Assembly: GCF_009725995.1 (NCBI RefSeq)
Contig: NZ_RCNS01000003.1
Coordinates: 806,001 to 870,000, forward strand
Reading direction: 5' to 3'
DNA: 64,000 nucleotides
From: Zobellia laminariae
Lineage (GTDB): Bacteria > Bacteroidota > Bacteroidia > Flavobacteriales > Flavobacteriaceae
A program made the translations under genes and the position numbers. The notes under the pieces are model-generated. The model saw only the letters and a program-made list of their open reading frames with translations, searched no databases and had not been told where the DNA came from. Positions 10,457 to 19,242 of this stretch are shown here, in pieces; position 1 is the first letter of the stretch; every line of letters begins with the position of its first letter.

Positions 10457-11563
10457 ATGGCAGAACTATTTAAAAATATTTATAATGAAAAATTCTTTGA
10501 TAGATTTATAAAATCGGTTCAGGAAGTGGTGCCAAACTTTGATAAGGACTCCTTTCTTAGTCAAATCTATGATGTTGAATGGGACAATCGGGAATTAAAA
10601 CAAAGAATGAGGCACATATCAATTGTGTTGAAAAATCATTTATCAAATGATTTTGATTCCAACGTTGCAATAATAATAAAGCTCATTCCGGTATTGGTAA
10701 AAAACGGTTTTAAACCAGATAATCTTGAGTTTATTTTTCTTCCGGATTTTATAGAAGTATATGGTTTAGATAATTATGCAACTTCTGTCAATGCCTTTGA
10801 AAAAATCACACAATTTGTGAGTTGTGAATTTGCTGTTCGCCCTTTTATAATTGAATATCAAGATAAAATGATAACCCAAATGTTGTCATGGTCAAAGCAT
10901 GACCATCCAATGGTAAGACGACTTTCTTCTGAAGGTTCTAGGCCGAGATTGCCATGGGCAATGGCAATTCCGTCATTAAAGGAATACCCTAATCCAATAT
11001 TACCTATTCTAGAAAATCTAAAAAATGATGAATCCGAATCTGTAAGAAGAAGTGTAGCCAATAACCTAAATGATATATCTAAAGACAATCCGAAAAAAGT
11101 AATTGGCCTTGTGAAAAAATGGAAAGGAAAATCGGAAGAAATAGATTGGTTAATTAAGCATGCTTCCAGAACGCTTTTAAAACAAGGCAACTCAGAAATG
11201 ATGGAGTTGTTCGGTTTTGGGTCTATAGCTAAAATAAAAATAGAGGCATTTGAAATACTAACGCCAAAAGTGAAAATTGGAGAATTTTTGGAATTTACAT
11301 TCAAATTAAAAAACACAAGTAATTCGGCATCAAAAATCAGATTGGAATACGGACTATATTATCAAAAAGCCAATGGGTCCTTATCTAAAAAAGTGTTTAA
11401 AATAAGTGAAAAGGAATATCCCAAAAACTCAGTAACAACTATCCATCGAAAACAATCTTTTAAGATTATCACTACTCGAAAATTTCATCTTGGCAAGCAT
11501 CAGTTTTCTTTAATTATCAATGGTAATGAGTTAGAGACGTTGGGCTTTATTCTAGTTGAATAA
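10457..11563 (+). CDS. AlkC-type DNA alkylation repair glycosylase with C-terminal Ig-like domain
   Basis: A 368-residue protein. Residues 1-260 are alpha-helical HEAT-like repeats with the AlkC signature WSKHDHPMVRRLSSEGSRPR (about residues 147-166) followed by LPWA. The last 100 or so residues change to beta strands (EAFEILTPKVKIGEFLEF through LIINGNELE), matching the Ig-like domain found in the alpha subgroup of AlkC, which takes part in DNA binding. The family excises 3-methyladenine and related alkylated bases without base flipping. It is divergent from traO with a 45-base gap, so it is probably cargo of the decayed element, or chromosomal DNA exposed by its loss. Confidence 0.8.
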   Translation: MAELFKNIYNEKFFDRFIKSVQEVVPNFDKDSFLSQIYDVEWDNRELKQRMRHISIVLKNHLSNDFDSNVAIIIKLIPVLVKNGFKPDNLEFIFLPDFIEVYGLDNYATSVNAFEKITQFVSCEFAVRPFIIEYQDKMITQMLSWSKHDHPMVRRLSSEGSRPRLPWAMAIPSLKEYPNPILPILENLKNDESESVRRSVANNLNDISKDNPKKVIGLVKKWKGKSEEIDWLIKHASRTLLKQGNSEMMELFGFGSIAKIKIEAFEILTPKVKIGEFLEFTFKLKNTSNSASKIRLEYGLYYQKANGSLSKKVFKISEKEYPKNSVTTIHRKQSFKIITTRKFHLGKHQFSLIINGNELETLGFILVE

Positions 11564-11700
11564 ATCTATTCATATTAACAAATGACTAATATTTTCAATA
11601 GTATTAAAATATTCATTAATACAAAATGAAAGCATTTGTGCTAAATTAATATTTAGAGGCAGAAAAGGCCAAAATATCGTACCTATGTTGTACCTGAACA

Positions 11701-11727
11701 AAAAAAGCCTCTCAAAACTGAGAGGAT
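11701..11727 (-). terminator. Rho-independent terminator of tRNA-Leu
   Basis: On the minus strand CCTCTC and GAGAGG form a perfect 6-bp stem around a 6-base loop, followed by GC and a run of Ts. It begins 30 bases after the tRNA 3' end, so it ends that transcript. Confidence 0.75.
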
Positions 11728-11756
11728 TTCGACCACAAAATAATTGTGATTAAGTA

Positions 11757-11838
11757 CACAGACGGAGAGACTCGAACTCTCACACCTTGCGTCACCAGAT
11801 CCTAAGTCTGTCGTGTCTACCAATTCTACCACGCCTGC
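11757..11838 (-). tRNA. tRNA-Leu (anticodon TAG)
   Basis: An 82-base cloverleaf on the minus strand: acceptor GCAGGCG pairs with CGTCTGT near the 3' end using wobble pairs. The D-loop is TAGAATTGGTAGAC-like, the anticodon loop CTTAGGA gives TAG, a long variable arm (typical of leucine tRNAs) follows, and the T-loop is TTCGAGT. The 3' CCA is not encoded. It lies between AlkC and a tyrosine integrase, but its 5' end, not its 3' end, faces the integrase, so it is not obviously that element's target. Confidence 0.95.
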
Positions 11839-11906
11839 ATTTTCAATATTTTAATAACTTTTTCTTGTCTAATTCCTAAGTTTATTTAGGAATTACAAGT
11901 TTACTT

Positions 11907-13172
11907 TTAAAAATTAATGACAGCATCTAATGCATCATCAGCTTCCTTGTGAATGAAGTTTGCTTGATATCCAATTGTCGTTTTAAGATCACTATGGCGG
12001 TATAACTTTTGAAGCATATAAGGGCTTATAGAATCCCCCGCAATATTCCCAAAACTGTGACGAGCAATATGGTTCGACAAGTTCTTTTCTATATCACACT
12101 CCTTCGCAATTCGTTTTAGATACTTATCAAACAGGCTACTCGCGTTTCTAATTTTAACAAACTTGTCATATTCACTTTTTGGATTTGCATTATCCAAAAA
12201 AGGAAAGATATACTCCGAAGATTTCCGTCTTTTCATATAGAGGTCAATAATGCTGCCTGCTTTCTCCGGTATCTTAAGACTAATGGGTTTTTCATTTTTG
12301 TTCATGGTATAGAACAAACGCCCATCTTTAAAATTCGACCAATTCATTTCTAACACATCGGATATTCTGATTCCAGCAAAGTAAAAAGAAAATAGCCATA
12401 CATTGCGAGTATGCCAAATACTTGTCCGTTCTTTCAAATTCAAATCTTCTATCCTTAATACTTCTTCTCGTGTTAGTCCGATCTTATGACCAGATGTTAT
12501 TTTGATTTTTTCCTTTTCTCCAGCAAACGGATAATATTTCCTCTCCACCTCGCCATTTGTAATGACTTGATTGAAAAGGGTTCGCACAAAAATCAATTGG
12601 TTTGTAATTGTTCGTGTTTTTTGCCCTAAATATGCTGCGCAAAAAGATTTGTACTTATTCAAAAAAGCTGTGTCAATTTCCTCAAACGAAAGTGTTTTCT
12701 TCTTTGCCAAAGCTTTAATATCATCAACCATGGAATGTTCAGGTTTACGCCCTTTAATCATACGTATTTTACGACGCTCCTTTATCTGCTCAATTACAGT
12801 TTCCATTGGCGCACTAGGATTTAAATTCAAAAACTCTTCTATATTACATAAAATAGACATTTCCGATTTCGCGACGGAAAATATCCCAGCTTTATATTTT
12901 CGCTCAATGCGCTCCGTCGCAGCTTCAAAAAACGAAACTCTATTTCCTTTACGTTTTACCTTATTCGTTATTTGCTTTGTTGATAGGCTATCATCACTTG
13001 TTTCCGCATCAAGCAGGCTTGCATGAGCTTCGCTCAACTTTTTTTGAAGTAAATTATTTAATCTTGTTGAATTGGGATGCGACTTCTTTACGCATCGTTC
13101 TGTAGCATTCCAATCTTTTTCAAGAATATAATTGCCAGTGAAAATATAGCTTGGTTTGCGATTTTTTATCAC
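11907..13172 (-). CDS. Tyrosine site-specific integrase, start region damaged
   Basis: An XerD-like integrase of 421 residues in the intact frame. It has an N-terminal Arm-binding-like strand (IFTGNYILEKDWN), a SAM-like core-binding region and a catalytic domain with Arg in AGIRISDVLEM, HIARHSFG (HxxR), YRHSDLKTT and the nucleophile Tyr in TIGYQ. The true gene seems to begin at the ATG ending at 13244 (MASVKIVLVKHK), but its 13th codon is TAA at 13206-13208, in the same frame. Translation could restart at GTG 13172, losing about 24 residues of the arm-binding strand. The nearby tRNA-Met 3' half at 13414 is the likely attachment site. Confidence 0.8.
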   Translation of the reverse strand: MIKNRKPSYIFTGNYILEKDWNATERCVKKSHPNSTRLNNLLQKKLSEAHASLLDAETSDDSLSTKQITNKVKRKGNRVSFFEAATERIERKYKAGIFSVAKSEMSILCNIEEFLNLNPSAPMETVIEQIKERRKIRMIKGRKPEHSMVDDIKALAKKKTLSFEEIDTAFLNKYKSFCAAYLGQKTRTITNQLIFVRTLFNQVITNGEVERKYYPFAGEKEKIKITSGHKIGLTREEVLRIEDLNLKERTSIWHTRNVWLFSFYFAGIRISDVLEMNWSNFKDGRLFYTMNKNEKPISLKIPEKAGSIIDLYMKRRKSSEYIFPFLDNANPKSEYDKFVKIRNASSLFDKYLKRIAKECDIEKNLSNHIARHSFGNIAGDSISPYMLQKLYRHSDLKTTIGYQANFIHKEADDALDAVINF

Positions 13173-13413
13173 GCGAACTGCAATAGGAACTGTACCATCT
13201 TTTTTTTATTTGTGCTTGACAAGCACTATCTTTACTGAGGCCATGAGTTTTTATCTTTGGACGTAAAGATACGTGAAAGTTAATAAAAAGGGTAAAACAT
13301 AGGTAAAACATTTACTGCTTATAAATGCTATTTTATGGTTTATCCTGAATCACATATCTCTGTAAACACTATATTTTACAACATATTAAGCCACACAGAG
13401 CCATTCCTGACAA

Positions 13414-13459
13414 GGCTCATAACCCGAAGGTCGCTGGTTCGAGTCCAGTCCCCGCTACT
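13414..13459 (+). other. tRNA-Met 3' half (putative attachment site)
   Basis: From the anticodon loop (CTCATAA) through the variable loop, T-arm (GCTGG/CCAGT stem, TTCGAGT loop) and acceptor strand (CCCCGCTAC), this matches a tRNA-Met 3' half. The upstream bases do not form the 5' half, so it is not a functional tRNA. It lies 170 bases upstream of the integrase start, the usual place for an att site of a tRNA-targeting element. Confidence 0.65.
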
Positions 13460-13486
13460 AGGGTTAACATATTCAAGTACAACGGT

Positions 13487-15807
13487 TTAGTTTTCTCTAA
13501 ACATTTTAAAAACTAAATCTTTAGTGAGTGGTTGTCCATTTGCTTTTTCACGAATAGCGTCATAACTAAACCTAAAATCGCAGCCCGCTTTATATTGGCT
13601 ACAACCATAGGCTGTTTTACCTTTAATAATAGTTCCATTTTTACATTTAGGACAATTAGTATCTTCATAGGGTACAACTGAATCGCCTATACTTTTAGTG
13701 TTCAATTGCTTTTTTTTAGGCTCTAACTTTAATCGATAATTTTCATCAAACCCAACAAGTCCTTCAATATCGACACTATTAATCTTAAACCCTTTTAAGT
13801 TTACCGTAGACCCTTTTTGCAATAATCGTATATATTGTTTTTCTGAAATGGTCTTACCTTCAAATTTAAATGGAATTATAAAATCGCAAGTCTTATTAAA
13901 CTCAGAGCACCCATAAGCAGATTTTCCCTTACGAATGGTTCCCTTTTTACATTTAGGACAAACTTCCGATACTATTCCTGTAGATTTTTTAACTACTTTA
14001 TCTTTTACCGCAGTAGCCGATACCGGGTTATTATTTACAGCCGAAATATTAGCCTTTCTAGTTTCACTTCGTACATCGTAAACCAATTGATCTACCATTT
14101 GCTTCATCTGTTTGATAAAACTACCAGCGCTAAAAGTACCTTTTTCGATATCCTTTAATTGCTTTTCCCATTTACCTGTAAGTTCGGCAGATTTGAGCAT
14201 TTCATTTTGAATAGTATCGATTAATCGAATGCCGGTATCTGTTGGTAATACTTGCTTTTTATTTCGTTTTATATATTTTCTACGGAATAAAGTTTCAATA
14301 ATATTAGCCCGCGTAGATGGTCTACCGATACCGTTCTCTTTCATTAACTCACGAAGTTCTTCGTCATCGACTTTTTTACCTGCTGTTTCCATGGCGCGCA
14401 AAAGTGAAGCTTCGGTATATTGCTTTGGAGGCTTGGTCTGTTTCTCAAGAAATGAAGGTTCATGGGGTCCCTTCTCGCCTTTTTCAAATGCCGGTAGCAT
14501 TCCGGATTCTTTAAATGGTGCATTCGGTGTTTCGAAAACAACACGCCAACCTTTTTCCAAAACTTCCTTTCCGGTAGTTTTAAATTTTACTTTTCCGCCT
14601 TTCCAACTACTGTAGTGTTCGAGACTTTACAATCTGGATAAAACACAGCAATAAAACGGCGTACAATAATATCGTAAACCTGTTGTTGGTTGTATTGCAA
14701 TTTCATTTGCTGCCCAGTTGGTATTATAGCGTGGTGATCAGTTACTCTACTATCATCGAAAACCTTTTTGGTTTTCTTCAGTTTTCTACCCTGTAAAGGT
14801 GCTGTTAAAGTAGTATAATTAGTCAAATCACTTAGCATTTTAGGGACTTTTGGATATATATCGTTTGGTAAAAACGTGGTGTCAACTCTAGGATAAGTAA
14901 CTACTTTTTGCTCATATAATTTTTGAACGACCTTCAATGTTTCGTCTGCACTAAAACCAAACTTGGTATTGCAGTAGACCTGCAAACCTGTTAAATCAAA
15001 TAACTTTGGAGCATATTCATTGCCTGCCTTTTTAGCAATAGAAACAATTTCGAAATCGTGTTCTTTTACAATATTCGCCAGTTTCTTGCCATCTTCCACT
15101 TTAAGAAAACGACCTTCTTCATAACTGAACAACGTATCGCGATAGAGGGTCTGCAATTCCCAATAAGGTTCCGGTTTAAAATTTTCTATTTCCTTAAACC
15201 GGTTTACCAACATAGCTAATGTGGGTGTCTGCACACGACCAACTGACAATACCTGTTTGTAACCACCATGTTTTAAAGTATACAAACGGGTTGCATTCAT
15301 TCCCAATAGCCAATCGCCAATAGCACGGGAATAACCTGCGTAATATAAATTATCATAATCTGCAGATGGTTTTAAGTTTTTGAAACCTTCTTTTATAGCT
15401 TCGATGGTCAATGACGAAATCCAAAGCCGTTCAACCTTGCCTTTATAGTTCGCTTGATTTAACACCCAACGTTGTATCAACTCCCCTTCTTGCCCCGCAT
15501 CACCACAGTTTATAACAACATCCGCTCTATCAAATAATTGTTTTACAATCTTAAACTGTTTTTGAATACCAGCATCTTTAGTCACTTTAGTTTCAAAATG
15601 TTCTGGCAGCATTGGCAAATTATTTAAATCCCAACTTTTCCAATGTGGTCTATAATCGTTTGGCTCTTTAAGTGTACAAAGATGTCCAAAGGTGTAGGTT
15701 ACTGCATAACCATTGCCTTCGTAGTAGCCATCATGTTTAGCGTTGGCACCAAGAACGGAAGCTATTTCTCGCGCAACAGATGGTTTTTCGGCTATACATA
15801 CTTTCAT
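13487..15807 (-). pseudogene. topB: DNA topoisomerase III (mobile-element type), frameshifted
   Basis: Two consecutive frames together encode a type IA topoisomerase of about 770 residues. The first (to about 14590) has the Toprim domain (MKVCIAEKPSVAREIA, GDAGQEGELIQRW), SVGRVQTPTLAML and the active-site tyrosine in VTYPRVDTTFLP. The second has the rest of the core (GIGRPSTRANIIETL) and two CPKC-type zinc fingers near residues 560 and 690. The reading frame shifts by one base between about 14590 and 14606, where GKAEK-stop replaces the expected GKAGKVKFKT. Such topB genes are carried by Bacteroidota conjugative elements next to the integrase, as here. Confidence 0.85.
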
Positions 15808-16409
15808 TTTATAGGTTGATAATTTTTAAATTAATGAGTTGCAATATATCGTATTGGTATATTTTATCTTTATCTACTTTTGCTTGAACTTTATCAATTA
15901 TACAGTCGATTTACTCTATATTTATTTGCTAGATTTTTAGTTTCACTTCGCATAATTGTTTCAACACTTATATATTAAAAAATTACGATTATCCAAGAAT
16001 GTAAAAATAGGCAACCTAAATGGCCTGGTTAAAGTCACAAATCTATATTTAAACTAAACCTAAGTATTTTTACGATACCAACAGAACCTTATCTAAACCC
16101 CCTTGTTAGAACAGGTCAATTTTATTCCTTTTTTCCAAACTACCACCACACTCTTGCTCACAGCTAGTAGCCTATTTGTTACCTAGTCACAACACAGTTT
16201 GATACCTAATTGGGATAATTGTATTAAATAAAAACTTGTTTCACTTAGCGTACTCTCAAAGAAAGAAAGTCTCATCCGACTATTTTATACGCTTTATCGT
16301 TTCAATAGCACACATGACGAAAAATTGGCCTTACCTAGCACGCAAATTGTATTTTTTTCCACTTATTCACCTAGTATAATCCTCCTGTAAAAACTAAAAC
16401 CTATTATAG
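15808..16409. other. AT-rich intergenic stretch
   Basis: No open frame, RNA gene or strong hairpin was recognised. It separates the topB remnant from a small unknown gene. Confidence 0.4.
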
Positions 16410-16718
16410 ATGCCCCGGGAAAACACTAATTTATTAGAGTATGAACGCTTCTACAAGCATATAGATTTTCATGTTCGATATGCATATCATGCTGGCTCCA
16501 ATGGAAAATTATGTTTTGCTGCGCAGCCCATGGAAACTTTCACAGAATTTGGTGATGACTATGATTACATTTACGGGGTAGTCTACAATAATATGCAGTT
16601 GCAAGTAGGGTTTAAAGATTTTCTAATAATTATAGATAATGATCTGCACAAGCGCCTGGGAATCTTATATGATTTGATAAGAGAAGAGTTTGTGATGCTC
16701 GTAAATACACATTTATAG
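16410..16718 (+). CDS. Small protein of unknown function
   Basis: 102 residues from an ATG preceded by an A/T-rich leader. It is acidic and aromatic-rich (DYDYIYGVVYNN near residue 50, ending in an amphipathic helix with EEFVMLVNTHL). There is no signal peptide or membrane segment. No family is recognised. It stands alone between decayed mobile DNA and the MerR gene; base composition and the absence of frame damage favour a real gene. Confidence 0.45.
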   Translation: MPRENTNLLEYERFYKHIDFHVRYAYHAGSNGKLCFAAQPMETFTEFGDDYDYIYGVVYNNMQLQVGFKDFLIIIDNDLHKRLGILYDLIREEFVMLVNTHL

Positions 16719-16777
16719 TTTAAGTTTATGTTCTAAAAACACTGCAAATTCAAAGTAATTCGTGCTGCATTTATGTT

Positions 16778-16950
16778 TTATTTCTCTTGTTTTGTAACCT
16801 TACCCGTTTTGTAGGTTACACCAAAGTTAAAATCACCTTTAACCCATATGGTTTTTCCTTAACTTGTTCAACAGGCACAATGTCCATAATTAATGTAGGG
16901 TTTAGGTTTTACTCCAAGGTCTGTGTATAATTATAAGGTCGCAAGATCTT
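16778..16950 (-). pseudogene. Decayed gene 3' end, unrecognised
   Basis: On the minus strand one frame reads VKPKPYINYGHCAC, stop, TS, stop, then GKTIWVKGDFNFGVTY and ends GKVTKQEK-stop. The continuous protein-like composition across two nonsense codons suggests a dead gene. The family was not identified. Nothing else is seen up to the MerR gene. Confidence 0.35.
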
Positions 16951-17099
16951 TAGGGTTTTTCTTTAAATAATAAAAAATTAAACAAAAAGATTTGGTTACT
17001 AGTTATGGCGGAATGGTAACTGTAAACAACCACCTCACTCTAATCACAGCCTAGACGTTATATGCAAACTGAAAAATATTTAAAATAACCTAAAAGATT

Positions 17100-17465
17100 C
17101 TAATCAATTTCATTCTCAATATTTAATTTACAAATTGCTATTTGCTTTTTCACAGCCTTTAATTCTTTCATTTTCTCTTCTATTTGCAATAATTTTTTAT
17201 TTAAAACATCAATTTTTGCTGTTTTACTTAATTGCTTCTTATACCAAGCATCAACAACCTCTTTTATTTCTGCTAGAGTAAAACCTACCGCTTTCGCCAT
17301 TTGTATAAATCTAAGCTTTTCAACGGTTTCTTTATTATAGTAGACATAATTGTTAGTGGTTACTTCTTTCTTAGTTTGACCACTAATTAGTCCGCTTTTT
17401 TCGTAAAAACGAATTGTTCCAATTGGAATTCCGGTTTCTTTGGAAAGTTGATTTATTAATTTCAT
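17100..17465 (-). CDS. MerR-family transcriptional regulator
   Basis: 121 residues starting at the ATG ending at 17465; the frame is open further upstream, but only with a non-standard start and a hydrophobic leader. Residues 1-70 form the winged helix of the MerR family (QLSKETGIPIGTIRFYEKSGLISG), followed by a long coiled-coil dimerisation helix (LNKKLLQIEEKMKELKAVKK). There is one Cys near the end (AICKL), not a full mercury-binding set. It is divergent from an alpha/beta hydrolase, and such regulators usually control the divergent gene. Confidence 0.85.
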   Translation of the reverse strand: MKLINQLSKETGIPIGTIRFYEKSGLISGQTKKEVTTNNYVYYNKETVEKLRFIQMAKAVGFTLAEIKEVVDAWYKKQLSKTAKIDVLNKKLLQIEEKMKELKAVKKQIAICKLNIENEID

Positions 17466-17499
17466 TATAAAAATGTTTACAAAAAAAAACAAACTATAT

Positions 17500-17514
17500 A
17501 GTATACTGCATACT
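17500..17514. promoter_or_regulatory. Candidate MerR operator dyad
   Basis: AGTAT and ATACT form a perfect 5-bp dyad separated by 5 bases (17500-17504 and 17510-17514), inside the 118-base gap between the divergent MerR and hydrolase start codons. The position fits a MerR operator; the promoter elements themselves were not resolved. Confidence 0.35.
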
Positions 17515-17583
17515 TGTGACAAACAAAAATAGTATTTATTATTGTATTTGAAAACAGGAAATTCAGTAATAAAAAAAATTAGA

Positions 17584-18459
17584 ATGAAATATAGAGACGA
17601 AGAGCTTATAAAATTAGTACCAAACTTTGGAAATAACTATGTAGAAGTGAATGGTACAAGATTACATTATGTCAAAGGCGGTCAAGGTAAGCCATTAATT
17701 TTAATTCCAGGTTATCCCGAGACGTGGTGGGCCTATCATAAAGTAATGCCCATCCTTGCCGAAAAACATTGTGTTATTGTCGTAGAAATGCGTGGAATGG
17801 GTAGTTCAGATAAACCAGCAAACGGTTATGAAAAAAAGAATATGGCAAAAGACATTTTCGAGCTTACAAAGATATTGGGATATGATAAAGTGAACATTGG
17901 AGGACACGACATTGGAGCCCACGTAGCTTTTAGTTTTGCAACAAATTTTCCAGAATCAACTTCTTCACTAATAATGTTAGATACACCGCATCCAGACTCA
18001 GGAATGTACCAATTACCAATGTTACCTCTTTTAGGATCAAACTACGTTTATCCTTGGTGGTTATCATTTAATCAAGTAAAAGAACTTCCTGAACAACTAC
18101 TTGAAGGACGAATGAACATCATTATAGAATGGTTATTTCAAAATTTACTTGTAGAGCAAAATAACATTAGTGAGTTTGATAAAGAAGTTTATGGGTTTGC
18201 TAATAATAGCAAAGATGCAATTAGAGCTTCGAATGCTTGGTATCAATCGTTTCCACAGGACATTGAAGATAATAAAACATACAAAAAACTAAATATGCCA
18301 GTACTTGGCATTGGCAGTAGTGGATATGAAATGTTACAAATGTCTTTATCAAATTCTACCATTAATTTAGAAATGAAAAAAATAGAAGAATGTGGACATT
18401 TTATTCTTGCGGAAAAGGCAAGTGAAACGGCAAAGCTAATCTCTGACTTTTTGGAATAA
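17584..18459 (+). CDS. Alpha/beta hydrolase (epoxide-hydrolase/dehalogenase-like)
   Basis: 291 residues from the ATG at 17584; an earlier in-frame start at 17542 is TTG and less likely. The fold is shown by HYVKGGQGKPLILIPGYPETWWAYH (oxyanion HGxP-like region written GYPE), the nucleophile elbow GHDIGAH with Asp as nucleophile, and a C-terminal catalytic His in CGHFILAE. Asp in the elbow points to the epoxide hydrolase/haloalkane dehalogenase branch rather than Ser esterases. It is divergent from MerR and is probably its target, perhaps for detoxifying a reactive compound. Confidence 0.8.
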   Translation: MKYRDEELIKLVPNFGNNYVEVNGTRLHYVKGGQGKPLILIPGYPETWWAYHKVMPILAEKHCVIVVEMRGMGSSDKPANGYEKKNMAKDIFELTKILGYDKVNIGGHDIGAHVAFSFATNFPESTSSLIMLDTPHPDSGMYQLPMLPLLGSNYVYPWWLSFNQVKELPEQLLEGRMNIIIEWLFQNLLVEQNNISEFDKEVYGFANNSKDAIRASNAWYQSFPQDIEDNKTYKKLNMPVLGIGSSGYEMLQMSLSNSTINLEMKKIEECGHFILAEKASETAKLISDFLE

Positions 18460-19242
18460 ATAATGTAAAAGGCCAGTAAATTGCAACCGACATATAGCGA
18501 GATGAAAGTTCGGTCCAAATAAAATGCAATTTAAAGCGAGCAAATTTCTTTAGATTTGTTATCAAGCATTCTGAAGTACCGTACTAAAAATCTGAAACTA
18601 ATAAAAAAGTTCAATATTTTAATTCACGCATATTTATAAAATAAAAATTCAGTTCGTTAACCCCAGATATTTACTATCTTTTTACTCACTACGTCTTTCG
18701 CACAATCCGTTGTAGTAAATTATAATTCTTTCCGAATACCTGCTGCAGGTATTCTTGGGAATCAATCACACAAATAGCGAAAATCGATACAGCAATCAAA
18801 ATTTATAGAAGTAGTGCGTTTTGTCCACTTGTACTCTTAAGACCTATATATTTTATGCAAGTCTGCTTGTCTGAAATGATTTCTATCACAGATTTTGCAA
18901 CGAGAGCTTTAAATTCATTACTCTTATAGCATTTTTACGAACAGCATTTATAAAGAGTGATGGCATTGACATCTGCAGATTATCATTTCAAATAATAAGT
19001 TAGAAATGTAATATCGGAAAACTTATTCATTTAAAAATACAATGGCAAAATGGTCAATAGGTGTGTCAAAAGACTAATTCCATCTCAATGAGATCTTCAT
19101 CCGTTTCTCTCAAATAAAAAATAATTAAAATCTATAACATATAGAGATTGCATCTATCTTTAGATAACAAAACGCGGAATTAAGTGCAGCCCTTTTTTAA
19201 TAGTAAAATAAAGCCGATTCAACAATCACTAAATCGAAACAA
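18460..19242. other. Intergenic stretch, no recognisable gene
   Basis: About 780 AT-rich bases with several patches that look like degraded coding sequence (for example around 18700-18930), none open for more than about 50 codons. No tRNA, terminator or repeat was recognised. Confidence 0.4.

Noticed and set aside
11757..13172. tRNA-Leu as the integrase's attachment site
   Set aside because: The tRNA 5' end, not its 3' end, faces the integrase, and no second copy of its 3' end was seen.
13414..13459. Functional tRNA-Met
   Set aside because: There is no 5' half and the anticodon stem cannot form.
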